DNA of 64,000 bases from Hyunsoonleella aquatilis (lineage in GTDB: Bacteria; Bacteroidota; Bacteroidia; Flavobacteriales; Flavobacteriaceae). The position numbers were made by a program, and so were the translations under genes. The notes beneath the pieces were generated by a model. The model saw only the letters and a list, made by a program, of their open reading frames with translations. It was not told the origin of the DNA and ran no database searches. The DNA lies in assembly GCF_014270105.1 (NCBI RefSeq), contig NZ_JACNMF010000002.1:310001-374000 (forward strand), read 5' to 3'. Shown here piece after piece: positions 54,661-63,984 of the stretch; the stretch's first letter is position 1, and every line of letters begins with the position of its first letter.

Positions 54661-55233
54661 TTAGGACTGTTGAAAACTCTCGGCAACTTTCTCAAGCTCA
54701 CTGTACCAATCCTCCCCAAATTTTCTTATCAAGGCTTCTTTTACGAATTTGTAGATGGGTACTTGCAGTTCTTTTCCAAGCGTACAGGCATCGTCGCAGA
54801 TTTGCCATTTGTGATAATTCACGGCTGAAAATTCTGAGTAATCTTTTACCCGAACGGGATACAAATGACAGGAAATTGGTTTTTTCCAGGAAATCTCACC
54901 TTGGTTATAAGCTTCCTCAATGGCACAAAGTGCAACTCCGTTTTCATCAAAAAACACGTAGGCGCAATCGGCTCCATCAATCAATGGGGTTTCCAATTCC
55001 CCATCTTCGGTCTCAATATGTGCCCCCTGCTTTTCTATGGCTTCGACACCGGACTTTCTTAAAAAAGGTTTTACTTTAGGATAAATGGCTTTCAGAATCT
55101 CGATTTCGTCCTTATCCAATGGTGCCCCGGCATCACCGTCAACACAACACGCCCCTTTGCAGGCACTTAAATTGCACACGAAGTCTTTTTTAATAATGTC
55201 TTCCGAAACAATGGTTTTCCCCAGTTGAAACAT
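54661..55233 (-). CDS. DUF3109 family protein (Cys-rich, YkgJ-like)
   Basis: The 190-aa cytoplasmic protein has clustered Cys: CNLSACKGACC (20-30), CAYVFF, CAIEEA, PISCHLYPVR and ICDDACTLG. These resemble zinc or Fe-S-binding YkgJ-type proteins and the DUF3109 family of Bacteroidota. Function is unknown. It diverges from marC. Confidence 0.82.
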   Translation of the reverse strand: MFQLGKTIVSEDIIKKDFVCNLSACKGACCVDGDAGAPLDKDEIEILKAIYPKVKPFLRKSGVEAIEKQGAHIETEDGELETPLIDGADCAYVFFDENGVALCAIEEAYNQGEISWKKPISCHLYPVRVKDYSEFSAVNYHKWQICDDACTLGKELQVPIYKFVKEALIRKFGEDWYSELEKVAESFQQS

Positions 55234-55337
55234 AAAATTTGTAAACTAATGCGCAAAAATAACTAAACTTTAAATTCTTTTGGCGTTGCCGTTTCGTTAT
55301 AAATACAGACATTTGCAAAAATTTACTGTTTAAGGTT

Positions 55338-55919
55338 ATGCAATTGAATTTCAAGGAAATATTTACCGCTTTTATGGTGCTGTTTGCCGTTATTGATATT
55401 GTTGGCAACATCCCGATAGTAATTGATTTACGGAAAAAAGTAGGCCACATTCAAAGTGGCAAGGCTTCCATTATTGCAGGGTGTATCATGATTTTATTCC
55501 TCTTTTTAGGAAAAAGTATTTTAAATCTTATCGGTATCGATGTCAATTCTTTTGCCGTTGCTGGTGCTTTTATCCTGTTCTTTATTGCCTTGGAAATGAT
55601 TCTGGGAATTACACTATACAAACAAGAAGAAAGCAACCCGATGACGGCGTCCATCTTCCCCTTAGCATTCCCATTAATGGCCGGCCCGGGCAGTTTGACC
55701 ACGTTGTTATCCTTACGGGCGGAGTTTCGGGTAGAAAACATTATTATAGCTATCGTACTCAACGTTATTTTTATCTTTATTGTTTTAAAAACTTCGTCAA
55801 AAATCGAGCGTTTCTTAGGCGCAAACGGTATCAATATTGTCCGTAAAGTATTTGGCGTTATACTATTGGCTATTGCTGTGAAACTATTTACCCAAAATAT
55901 TAAAGCTTTATTTATTTAA
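55338..55919 (+). CDS. MarC family membrane protein
   Basis: The 193-aa protein has six hydrophobic helices and the MarC-type FMVLFAVIDIVGNIPIVIDL near the N-terminus and FPLAFPLMAGPGSLTTLL (about 112-129). The family's transport role is not established. It leads a three-gene unit with the small membrane protein and the FAD protein (2-bp gap, then a 1-bp overlap). Confidence 0.88.
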   Translation: MQLNFKEIFTAFMVLFAVIDIVGNIPIVIDLRKKVGHIQSGKASIIAGCIMILFLFLGKSILNLIGIDVNSFAVAGAFILFFIALEMILGITLYKQEESNPMTASIFPLAFPLMAGPGSLTTLLSLRAEFRVENIIIAIVLNVIFIFIVLKTSSKIERFLGANGINIVRKVFGVILLAIAVKLFTQNIKALFI

Positions 55920-55921
55920 GT

Positions 55922-56125
55922 ATGAAGTATGTTGCTTATGTCATCATAGTTTTAGCATTAGGCTTAGGCATTTTTAATGCTACCAAACTTGATTTTGATG
56001 CTCTTTTAGAAGGGGAAAGTATGGTTGGCGTCATTACGATAATCTGTTCCCTTTGTGCTATTATGCTGATGCTTATCCTGTTGATATCTAGACGCATTGA
56101 GGAAAAAACCAAAAACCGTAGCTAA
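55922..56125 (+). CDS. small two-helix membrane protein
   Basis: The 67-aa protein has two hydrophobic helices (about 4-20 and 37-58) separated by a short acidic loop and ending in a basic tail. It is translationally coupled to the next gene (TAATG overlap). No family recognised. Confidence 0.7.
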   Translation: MKYVAYVIIVLALGLGIFNATKLDFDALLEGESMVGVITIICSLCAIMLMLILLISRRIEEKTKNRS

Positions 56126-56733
56126 TGCAGTTTGACGTATTCATTATTGGTGGTGGCGCTGCCGGCATGTCCTGTGCCTTGGTTTTGGGCTCTGCAAAAA
56201 ATAAAGCCTTCGCGAAGGACAAACGCATCGGGATCGTAACACATCAAAAGGCATCGCATTTACAGACCGCCCTTTTTAATAATGTCTTGGGATTACCCCC
56301 TGGCACAACAGGGGCTTCTATTTTGGAAGGTGGCAAAGCCCAACTTTCCAGTTTGTACCCGCATGTAGATCAAATTGAAAAAGAAAAAGTCATGTCAATT
56401 GCAAAGGCCGACGGATTTTTTGAAATCAAGACCAATAAGAATAGTTACACGTCAAAAATAGTAGTCGTGGCTGTGGGCTATACCAACTTAATGCGCATTA
56501 AAGGCTTAGAACAATATGTGGAGCCCCACCCCAGGGACAATATTGAAAAAGAACGCATCTGGTTAAAAAACATCGACCATTTGATTGAAGAAAATCTTTA
56601 TGTGGCTGGCACTCTAGCAGGTTGGCGCAGTCAGTTTTCCATTGCTTCCGGAAGTGGCGCACATGTGGCTACGGATATTTTAACCCTTTGGAATGGAGGG
56701 AAGCATACCAAGGTGCATGATAAAGTAGAATAG
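56125..56733 (+). CDS. short FAD-dependent oxidoreductase lacking the NAD(P)H domain
   Basis: The 202-aa protein resembles thioredoxin reductase. It has the FAD GxGxxG motif (VFIIGGGAAGMSCALVLG, 5-22) and the second FAD motif (NLYVAGTLAGWRSQFSIASGSGAHVATDIL, about 160-189). The NADPH-binding domain and the redox CxxC of thioredoxin reductase (about 310 aa) are missing. The join is clean with no stop or frameshift, so it is probably a natural short form. Its electron donor is unknown. Confidence 0.78.
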   Translation: MQFDVFIIGGGAAGMSCALVLGSAKNKAFAKDKRIGIVTHQKASHLQTALFNNVLGLPPGTTGASILEGGKAQLSSLYPHVDQIEKEKVMSIAKADGFFEIKTNKNSYTSKIVVVAVGYTNLMRIKGLEQYVEPHPRDNIEKERIWLKNIDHLIEENLYVAGTLAGWRSQFSIASGSGAHVATDILTLWNGGKHTKVHDKVE

Positions 56734-56744
56734 CACTTCCTGTG

Positions 56745-59700
56745 CTAATCCTTAATCACCTTAACTATTACCGGCTCTTCTAAATAAGCCTTTATAAAAT
56801 AAACCCCTTTGGGTTGATGCTTAAAGTCCAGTTCAATCTTACCATTTATAACTTTATAAATTGAAGACGAAATCAATTGTGATTGTATGGTATAAACCTC
56901 CAACTGTACCTCTTTTACTAAAACAGGCAACGCAATTTCAAAAAGGCCAGAGGTTGGATTTGGATAGGCAAGCATATCGCCTCCTAAATCCATTATTTTG
57001 GTCAGTTTGCCCTCACATGATTTGCTCGTTGCCACTTCAATCACATCGCCACTAAAACCATAAATATCAAAAGACTTTGAATAAGTTGTTAGAACGAGTT
57101 CACCATTTTTAGTAACCGAAAAAGGAGCTGTTCCGTTTTCAATATCAACTTCGACCCTTCCTGATTTGGTAGAAGTTGTTTTCCCAGAAACTGTTGGGCT
57201 TTCTTCTAGTGTTACAGAAAAGCACTGTTCATAAGAAGAGTCTTTTATACCTAGGCAAAAATTATAAGTGTCCGGAGGTAAGTCGCTAATGGTGAGGCTT
57301 TCAGTGAACCCATAGGACTGACCATTAAGAGTAACTGTATAATCATAAACTTCTTGGGCGGTAATTATAATCTGGGCATTATTTTTTTCAGGACAAGTTT
57401 CTCCGATAGTTTGGATATTGAAGTTAGTTGACCCCAGTGAAAAACACCCAACAGCATTTACTTTAATATTTTCACCTGTATTAGGACACTGATCCTTGTC
57501 ATTCATGACACCGTCGTTATCGTCATCGAGTTGGCTATCTGAACAACCTTTGGCATCTACACTCTCGCCATTGGGCGTATTTGAACAAACATCTAAAAAG
57601 TTTAAAACACCATCACCGTCATCATCTGCATTAGGATTGGCGTCCATTAAATTAAGTTTTGCAACGTACAACTCCGAGCCACTAACATCAGTTCTTGCAC
57701 TGAAGTATAATTTATCACCCGCGGAAAACAGGCCAGAAATATTATCAGAGCCGTCAAAGTTTTTGTCATTGTTGACATTGATATCTATTAAATGCAAGGA
57801 ACCATTTTTGTTAGCTATTTTCAACTTTTTAGGCAAAAAAGAGTTGGCGTCATCATAAGTGTACACTAAACTATTTTGATGACAGGCAATATTGTCATAA
57901 TAATTATCAGAACTTATTTTTATTGCCGAAGCCCCATCCGTTCTCCATAATTCTTGATCCAAACCAAACTTATCTCTTACAACAAAGTAAACATCACCAC
58001 CACATACGGCCAAGTAATCGATATCCGCCGAAGCAATGGGGATTGTAGTATCTAAAGACGCATCGAATAATTTTATTGTACCCTCAATAGTACCGTTTGT
58101 TTTATAGACTGCTTTACTAAATGTAGTAGGGCTTTTGGCTACAAAATACATTTCATTATTTAAAACTTCCGCATACTGAATACTACTATCAATAGAATCT
58201 CCAAAAGATTTTAAATGGCTAGTGCCCGAGGCCGTACCATCCGAGACCCATAAATCATGTGGACCATATGTAGTTCCGGATGTTTCTGCAACTAAAAGCA
58301 GTTTACCCTCAATTTGTCTTAATACCCGAATATCGTTCAAATCAATAACCTTTACTGTCCCATCAATTGTTCCGTCAGTTTGCCAAAGCGCATCTAGACT
58401 GCTTCCCTCAACAATAAAATATATCAATCCGTTTAAAACACAGAACTGCTTCGGATAACTCCCGCCAGCCGTTCCATCAACCGTTCTTATATCCTTTAAC
58501 AAATAGGTTCCGGCTTCTGTGCCATCACTTCTCCATAATTCATAGCCATGGATTCCATCATTCGCATAAAAATAGAGTACCTCATTTATCACAGCAAAAG
58601 TTTGCAACCCATTATCATCAAGACTGCCTCTTCTACCTACCCTAATATCTTTTATCATGTGAGTACCGTCTTTGGTTCCATCACTAATCCAAAGCTCAAT
58701 ACCATCCTCACCATTGGAACCCGTAAATATGAGTTTATCTTTAAAATTGATAAACTCAGAATCGTCTCCTACCAAAACTCCATTAGTTCCAAAATCTACA
58801 TATTTAGTTCCTTTTTCAGTTCCGTCGGACACACATAGGTATTGATTACCACTATAAAAAAGCTTATCCTCTAATGCCAGGTGATTAATTACACTAATCC
58901 CGTCTTTGCGATTGGTGTCAACGAATAATTTTGCCTCATTGGTTGTTTCGTCTATAACCCATAGCTCCGTTCCGTTGGATTCTTTCTGTCCATTGAAAAA
59001 TATCTTGTCTTCAAAGGTCAGAAAACCTTGGGTTACAACAGAACTGCTAGTCCCTTCAATATCTTCAGAAATAACAACCGTACCGCTTTCTGTACCATTA
59101 CTTTTCCATAAAACGGACTTATCATAAGCACTGCTGTACGCAAAATAAATGATATGTGATTTTGCTTCGTTATAGCCGATCACTTTGGGAAATGATGGCG
59201 CTATAAGATATGTTCCACTTTCTGAGCCATCCGTAACCCAAAGCCCTGAGTTGTCCTGCCTATCCATGGCCGTATAGTATAGCTTATTACCAACCTGTTG
59301 CAATAATTGCCCATTATCCACCCTTGATTCTACTTTTGGGTTTTCAGTTTCAAATAGTTTTGTGCCAGATTCTGTGCCATCTGTCATCCAAAGTTTATTA
59401 CCACTAACACCATCATTAGCTACAAATATTAATTTATCATTCAACACCTGTCCTTTTATAAAATCATTACTACTACCTCTACCGGGGTAAATGTCCTTTA
59501 ATAAATTTGTGCCTTCTGGCGTGCCATCGCTTTTCCAGAGCTCAGACCCATGGGTGTTATCATAAGCAAAAAAGTATAGGTGCTGGTTATAAGTAATAAA
59601 ACCTTGGCTATGTATCATGCCTCCATAATTTCCTTCATTCAAATCTTTAAATAGAACTGTTCCTTCTTCAGTACCATCCGTAACCCAAATCTCCCTATTA

Positions 59701-60293
59701 AACTCTTCAGTGTACGCAGTAAAATAAAGTCTATTATTGAATACGTATAAGTTACGAGGGTAACTGCTATTATCAACGCCCGCAATATCTTTAAAAACAT
59801 TTGTTCCTTCAGGTGTTCCATCACTTACCCAAAGTTCATTGCCATAAGTTTCACTATGCCCTCCAAAAAAGACTTTATCCTTATATACGGTAATAGAAGG
59901 AATATTTTCAGTACTAGAATTTGTATTTCTGCTCGTAAGTTGAATTGTGCCTAGCTCTGTTCCATCAGAAACCCAAAGCTCTCTATTTCCTCCACCCAAA
60001 TGTGCGGAAAAAAACACCTTTTCGCCCATAGGGGTTAAAAGAGAAATGTCATCATAGATTCCCGATTCAAAATCTTTAACTAAAAAAGTACCTTCCTTTG
60101 TTCCATCTGAGAACCAAAGTTGATCATCTTCCGAACTAAAAAAGAAACCATTTTCGGTTTTCGTAAACTTTTCTGGATAACCGTCGTTAGAAAATTGCAG
60201 TTCCAAAAGAGTAGCGTCTAAAGTCTGTCCTAAAGAAATAAAATGAACTCCTAATACTATTATCCAAAGAAGAGAAAATTGCTTGAAACGCAT
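56745..60293 (-). CDS. T9SS-secreted ELWxxDGT-repeat protein
   Basis: The 1,182-aa secreted protein has a signal peptide (MRFKQFSLLWIIVLGVHFIS, cut after GQ). About 16 ELWxxDGT-type repeats (LWVSDGT, LWKSDGT, LWRSDGT, some degraded) fill residues about 40-870. Calcium-binding DxDxDG repeats (DDDGDGVLNFLDVC, DDDNDGVMNDKDQC) lie near 880-935. Two beta-rich segments and a C-terminal type A sorting domain (YPNPTSGLFEIALP ... GVYFIKAY) follow. It is exported by the type IX system, probably as a surface adhesin. I chose ATG 60293, which begins the signal peptide. Confidence 0.9.
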   Translation of the reverse strand: MRFKQFSLLWIIVLGVHFISLGQTLDATLLELQFSNDGYPEKFTKTENGFFFSSEDDQLWFSDGTKEGTFLVKDFESGIYDDISLLTPMGEKVFFSAHLGGGNRELWVSDGTELGTIQLTSRNTNSSTENIPSITVYKDKVFFGGHSETYGNELWVSDGTPEGTNVFKDIAGVDNSSYPRNLYVFNNRLYFTAYTEEFNREIWVTDGTEEGTVLFKDLNEGNYGGMIHSQGFITYNQHLYFFAYDNTHGSELWKSDGTPEGTNLLKDIYPGRGSSNDFIKGQVLNDKLIFVANDGVSGNKLWMTDGTESGTKLFETENPKVESRVDNGQLLQQVGNKLYYTAMDRQDNSGLWVTDGSESGTYLIAPSFPKVIGYNEAKSHIIYFAYSSAYDKSVLWKSNGTESGTVVISEDIEGTSSSVVTQGFLTFEDKIFFNGQKESNGTELWVIDETTNEAKLFVDTNRKDGISVINHLALEDKLFYSGNQYLCVSDGTEKGTKYVDFGTNGVLVGDDSEFINFKDKLIFTGSNGEDGIELWISDGTKDGTHMIKDIRVGRRGSLDDNGLQTFAVINEVLYFYANDGIHGYELWRSDGTEAGTYLLKDIRTVDGTAGGSYPKQFCVLNGLIYFIVEGSSLDALWQTDGTIDGTVKVIDLNDIRVLRQIEGKLLLVAETSGTTYGPHDLWVSDGTASGTSHLKSFGDSIDSSIQYAEVLNNEMYFVAKSPTTFSKAVYKTNGTIEGTIKLFDASLDTTIPIASADIDYLAVCGGDVYFVVRDKFGLDQELWRTDGASAIKISSDNYYDNIACHQNSLVYTYDDANSFLPKKLKIANKNGSLHLIDINVNNDKNFDGSDNISGLFSAGDKLYFSARTDVSGSELYVAKLNLMDANPNADDDGDGVLNFLDVCSNTPNGESVDAKGCSDSQLDDDNDGVMNDKDQCPNTGENIKVNAVGCFSLGSTNFNIQTIGETCPEKNNAQIIITAQEVYDYTVTLNGQSYGFTESLTISDLPPDTYNFCLGIKDSSYEQCFSVTLEESPTVSGKTTSTKSGRVEVDIENGTAPFSVTKNGELVLTTYSKSFDIYGFSGDVIEVATSKSCEGKLTKIMDLGGDMLAYPNPTSGLFEIALPVLVKEVQLEVYTIQSQLISSSIYKVINGKIELDFKHQPKGVYFIKAYLEEPVIVKVIKD

Positions 60294-60412
60294 TAAATTT
60301 GAATTTACAAAAGAAATTGAAAGGTAAGAATTTAAAGAATGTCTTTGTGTGATTTTTGTCATACTACAAAAAAAAAGACGAACTACTAAGAATAAAATTA
60401 AAGCGGTGATAA

Positions 60413-62002
60413 CTACTCCCCCGTACTCAACCGAATCACCTCCTCAATCATAATATCCCTTTGATTAATGACTTCGTCAAAAGCGCCGTCCCCAAATAGT
60501 TGGTCGGCCAAAGTGGCTTTGATGTATTGTTTCACTTCATCGTGATAGGCCACAAATGTAATTTTGGAATCTGCCCTGACATTGAGATAATCCTGAAACT
60601 CCAGTACCATATCATCACCGACCTCATAATTATCGATAAAATCCTGACGAGAATAGCCTTCAAAAATAGACCTGTCCCGTTCCAAAGTTTCGAAAACAAA
60701 ATAACCGATAAAGCCCCTGCGCTGCAGGAAAGTCAATGTTTCGTTTTGCATGGATTTATCTACTGGCACAAACACATCAGGAATAATGCCGCCACCACCG
60801 TAAACGGTTTTACCCTCAGGCGTAGTAAATTTTAGGGAGTCGGCCACTTCTATTTTAGTACCATCGGACAGCTCACCAGCTTCCAAACGTTTATAATAAT
60901 CTTCATAATAAGCCCTATTGCCTTTATCATACGGACGTTGAATGGAACGCCCGGTTGGGGTGTAATATCTAGACACTGTTAGCCGTACTGCACTGCCATC
61001 TCCCAAATCCATTTCGCGCTGCACTAAGCCTTTTCCATAGGAACGCCGCCCCACAATAGTACCCTTATCGTTATCTTGCAAGGCCCCAGCCACAATCTCG
61101 CTGGCCGATGCCGAGTTTTCATCTATCAGTACAAAAACGTTGGCATCCTCAAAATCCCCTTCTTTGGTAGCAAAGCTTTTTTCAATATCACCTCGCTTGT
61201 TTTTGGTAAACAAAATCAATTTGTCATCTTCCAAAAATTCATCCACAATCTGCTCGGCAATCCCCAAAAAACCGCCTGGATTTTCACGTAGGTCAATAGC
61301 AATCTGAGTCGCTCCCAAATCCTCAAGCTTATCCAATCCTTTTTTGAACTCTTTATAAGTCGTTTCCGCAAAACGATTCACCTTTATGTAGCCCAAATCG
61401 TCCGTCAACATATAGGCCGCATCCACACTTTTTATGGGGATATTATCGCGCCTCACCCTAAAATCAATAAATCGATCCTCGTCCTTGCGGTACACCTTCA
61501 GGTCAACATAGGAATACTGACTTCCCTTTATTTTAGCTAGAATATCGTTATCTTTTACATCATCACCATACAATGTATCATTGTCCACCATCACAATCCT
61601 ATCTCCACCTTTGATACCTGCTTTGGCGCTCGGCCCACCTTCAATAGCACGAATAACGGTAATCGTGTCCTTATAAGTGTAAAAACTGATGCCGATACCT
61701 ATAAAATCACCTTTCATATTTTCGGCAACCCGCGCCATATCCTCCTTGGGGATGTACACCGAATGCGGGTCCAAATTGTCCAAAATACCGTTTACGGTAA
61801 CATCAACAATGCTATCCGTATTCACCTCATCCACATAATCGTAATCGATATAGTCAATCAGTCTGTTGAGCTTATCCTTTTTGCTATTTGAAGAAAAAAG
61901 TCTGTCCGGAGAATCCCTGAAACTCAATTTGCCACCTACAAAAATCCCCACGCCAATGGCGATGCCTAGCAACAATGGTAGATATTTTTTCTGTAAATGC
62001 AT
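60413..62002 (-). CDS. S41 family carboxy-terminal processing protease
   Basis: The 529-aa protein has an N-terminal membrane helix (about 5-25). A PDZ domain (about 95-175, GIGISF...AGGPSAKAGIKGGDRIVMVD region) precedes the S41 catalytic domain with the Ser297/Lys324 pair (ENSASASEI and SYGKG) and a tail. It cleaves C-terminal tails of periplasmic or envelope proteins. It is co-transcribed after the dCMP deaminase gene (1-bp TAATG overlap). Confidence 0.92.
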   Translation of the reverse strand: MHLQKKYLPLLLGIAIGVGIFVGGKLSFRDSPDRLFSSNSKKDKLNRLIDYIDYDYVDEVNTDSIVDVTVNGILDNLDPHSVYIPKEDMARVAENMKGDFIGIGISFYTYKDTITVIRAIEGGPSAKAGIKGGDRIVMVDNDTLYGDDVKDNDILAKIKGSQYSYVDLKVYRKDEDRFIDFRVRRDNIPIKSVDAAYMLTDDLGYIKVNRFAETTYKEFKKGLDKLEDLGATQIAIDLRENPGGFLGIAEQIVDEFLEDDKLILFTKNKRGDIEKSFATKEGDFEDANVFVLIDENSASASEIVAGALQDNDKGTIVGRRSYGKGLVQREMDLGDGSAVRLTVSRYYTPTGRSIQRPYDKGNRAYYEDYYKRLEAGELSDGTKIEVADSLKFTTPEGKTVYGGGGIIPDVFVPVDKSMQNETLTFLQRRGFIGYFVFETLERDRSIFEGYSRQDFIDNYEVGDDMVLEFQDYLNVRADSKITFVAYHDEVKQYIKATLADQLFGDGAFDEVINQRDIMIEEVIRLSTGE

Positions 62003-62433
62003 TATGCGTTTAAATCTTCAATTAACTTCAATTCTATCCCGGCACGCTCCAAAAACCGCAACCCAGAATCATCCTTATAAGCCCTGCCGTAAACCACCCT
62101 AACGATACCCGCTTGGTGGATCAGCTTGCTACACTCCTTGCAGGGTGAAAGCGTAATGTAAAGCGTTGCCCCTTTGCTGGACTGCGTGGAGGCCGCCACC
62201 TTCAAAATGGCATTTGCCTCGGCATGCAATACGTACCACTTGGTGTATCCTTCCTCATCCTCACAAAAATTCTCAAATCCAGTGGGCGTGCCGTTGTAGC
62301 CATCCGAGATAATCATCCTATCCTTTACAATAATCGCTCCAACCTGTTTCCGCTTGCAATACGACAATTTACCCCATTCCTGGGCCATCCGCAAATACGC
62401 CTTGTCGTACTTTAATTGTTTGTCCTCCTGCAT
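62002..62433 (-). CDS. dCMP deaminase family protein
   Basis: The 143-aa zinc deaminase converts dCMP to dUMP for dTTP synthesis. It has His70-Ala-Glu72 and PCKEC (Pro97, Cys98, Cys101), with an NGTPTGFENFCEDEEG substrate loop (47-62). The loop and length fit ComEB/dCMP deaminase rather than cytidine or guanine deaminase. It overlaps the S41 protease start by 1 bp. Confidence 0.9.
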   Translation of the reverse strand: MQEDKQLKYDKAYLRMAQEWGKLSYCKRKQVGAIIVKDRMIISDGYNGTPTGFENFCEDEEGYTKWYVLHAEANAILKVAASTQSSKGATLYITLSPCKECSKLIHQAGIVRVVYGRAYKDDSGLRFLERAGIELKLIEDLNA

Positions 62434-62518
62434 ATATATTATTTGGGCGTTACCCTCGGTTAAAATTTTGAAAGTTGAAATCCTATCCCGTGCTCGGGTC
62501 GGGCTTTCGGGAGTCGCT

Positions 62519-62542
62519 CTCTCCCGATAGCTATCGGGAGAG
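62519..62542. repeat. perfect 24-bp palindrome, REP-like intergenic repeat
   Basis: Arms CTCTCCCGATAG and CTATCGGGAGAG meet with no loop. The core CCCGATAGCTATCGGG is one I recognise as frequent between genes in flavobacteria. The rest of the 62434-62667 gap holds nothing I can assign. Confidence 0.65.
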
Positions 62543-62667
62543 GAGCTTCAACAAATCCCTCAATCCCTAACGCGAATCCCTTTAACGAAAATACTAGCTT
62601 CATATTTCAAATACAATCCTTTAGGCGTTAAAGTTTTTACAAAAGTTGACCGAAACCTAGGCTTCAA

Positions 62668-63255
62668 TTAGAAAAATTCACCGTTCAATAACATCGGGAT
62701 GGTCAGTCCAATCACTATGGCCGAAATTACCATAATCCAATCCCGTTTCGAAAATCTAAAAATGGTTTGTACCAAATAACCCAAAAATAGGACGATAAAC
62801 ACGATGATGATTTGGGCAACTTCAATCCCTAAAGCAAACTCCAAAAGCAATAACCATTTATGGTCCGCATCGCCAAAAACCATCCGGAACTCCCTCGCAA
62901 ATCCCAATCCATGAATCAATCCAAAAAACAGCGTGGTTAAAAATACCACGCCAATGCGGTCCTTTCTTGCACCTTTCCCAGCCGTAAACACATTAAAAAT
63001 GGCCACCACCAAAATGGTAATAGGGATTAAAAACTCTATCAAAGCGGCACTGACAGACACGATGCTATAGGCCGCTAAAATCAACGATAAGGTATGCCCT
63101 AGCGTAAACACCGAAACCAATAAAAGCACACGTTTCCAATCCTTAAACATGTAAGGAATTGTGAGCACCATCAAAAATAAAACGTGATCGTAGGCGTTAA
63201 TGTCCAGAACGTGGTTGATACCGTACTCGACATTTGAAAGAAAATCATCAAACAT
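62668..63255 (-). CDS. HupE/UreJ family membrane protein
   Basis: The 195-aa protein has six to seven hydrophobic helices and the family motif INAYDHVLFLMVLTIP (about 19-34), VFTLGHTLSL (about 49-58) and GLIHGLGFAREF (about 112-123). HupE/UreJ proteins are thought to import nickel or cobalt for metalloenzymes. No hydrogenase or urease gene is visible, so the metal and role are unproven. Confidence 0.85.
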   Translation of the reverse strand: MFDDFLSNVEYGINHVLDINAYDHVLFLMVLTIPYMFKDWKRVLLLVSVFTLGHTLSLILAAYSIVSVSAALIEFLIPITILVVAIFNVFTAGKGARKDRIGVVFLTTLFFGLIHGLGFAREFRMVFGDADHKWLLLLEFALGIEVAQIIIVFIVLFLGYLVQTIFRFSKRDWIMVISAIVIGLTIPMLLNGEFF

Positions 63256-63358
63256 CTCAATTAGATTTTAGGGTTAGCCAAATATACGATTATTGCGCCG
63301 ATTTAGCTTACAACGCCATAAAAAGCGGAGTATTACATGTTAGTCGTCGATACTTGTA

Positions 63359-63366
63359 TATATTTG
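63359..63366 (+). promoter_or_regulatory. -7 box TATATTTG
   Basis: Exact TAnnTTTG, 23 bp upstream of the small lipoprotein start. Confidence 0.6.
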
Positions 63367-63389
63367 CAACAACGCTGAAAATAGAGCAA

Positions 63390-63908
63390 ATGGGTTTAAA
63401 AACGCTTAGTATTTTAGTTATGATTTCATTCTTGCTTTCCTGCAACAGTGGCACACAGAGCAATACCGAAACTGTTGCCCAAGGGGACAATAGCGAACTG
63501 ACCAAAGACGACATAGCCAACCTAAAATATCTTGAGTTTACCTTAGACCGCCAGGCCGAAACCATTGCCGAACCTTGGGACGCCTATTCTAGACTGAGGG
63601 AAGCTGTTGAAGGGGTAAAAAACGCAGATTTTTCATTTTTTAATGCCGAGGAAAAAGCCTCAACAGAGCTTATCAAAGACTTAAAAGCTACGGTTCCCGA
63701 CACTTTAAATACCCCATCGGTTTTATCCAGAATTCTGGTTATGGAAACCATGCTCCAGAAAATGCAGGAAACCTCAGGGCTTTCTACCACTACAAAAGCA
63801 GAGCTTTCACAAGCCGTTAAGGATGTGCTAGTCGCCTATTCCAACCTTAACTTCCAGCTGAACAAAAAATTGGAAAAAGACAAGCAAAACATTCAACGTC
63901 CGATTTAA
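63390..63908 (+). CDS. small secreted lipoprotein, unknown function
   Basis: The 172-aa protein has lipobox LLSC (Cys16) and then an all-helical domain with KYLEFTLDRQAETIAEPWDAYSRLREAVEGVKNADF and two further helices. No family recognised. I chose ATG 63390 because it opens the signal peptide and sits just after a good -7 box; a longer frame upstream overlaps the divergent HupE gene. Confidence 0.75.
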   Translation: MGLKTLSILVMISFLLSCNSGTQSNTETVAQGDNSELTKDDIANLKYLEFTLDRQAETIAEPWDAYSRLREAVEGVKNADFSFFNAEEKASTELIKDLKATVPDTLNTPSVLSRILVMETMLQKMQETSGLSTTTKAELSQAVKDVLVAYSNLNFQLNKKLEKDKQNIQRPI

Positions 63909-63984
63909 AAAAGGACAAACAATCCCACAATTTCACTAGAGACATGTTCCCCTCCTGGGATAGGAGAGGTTGCGCAAAAAAAAA

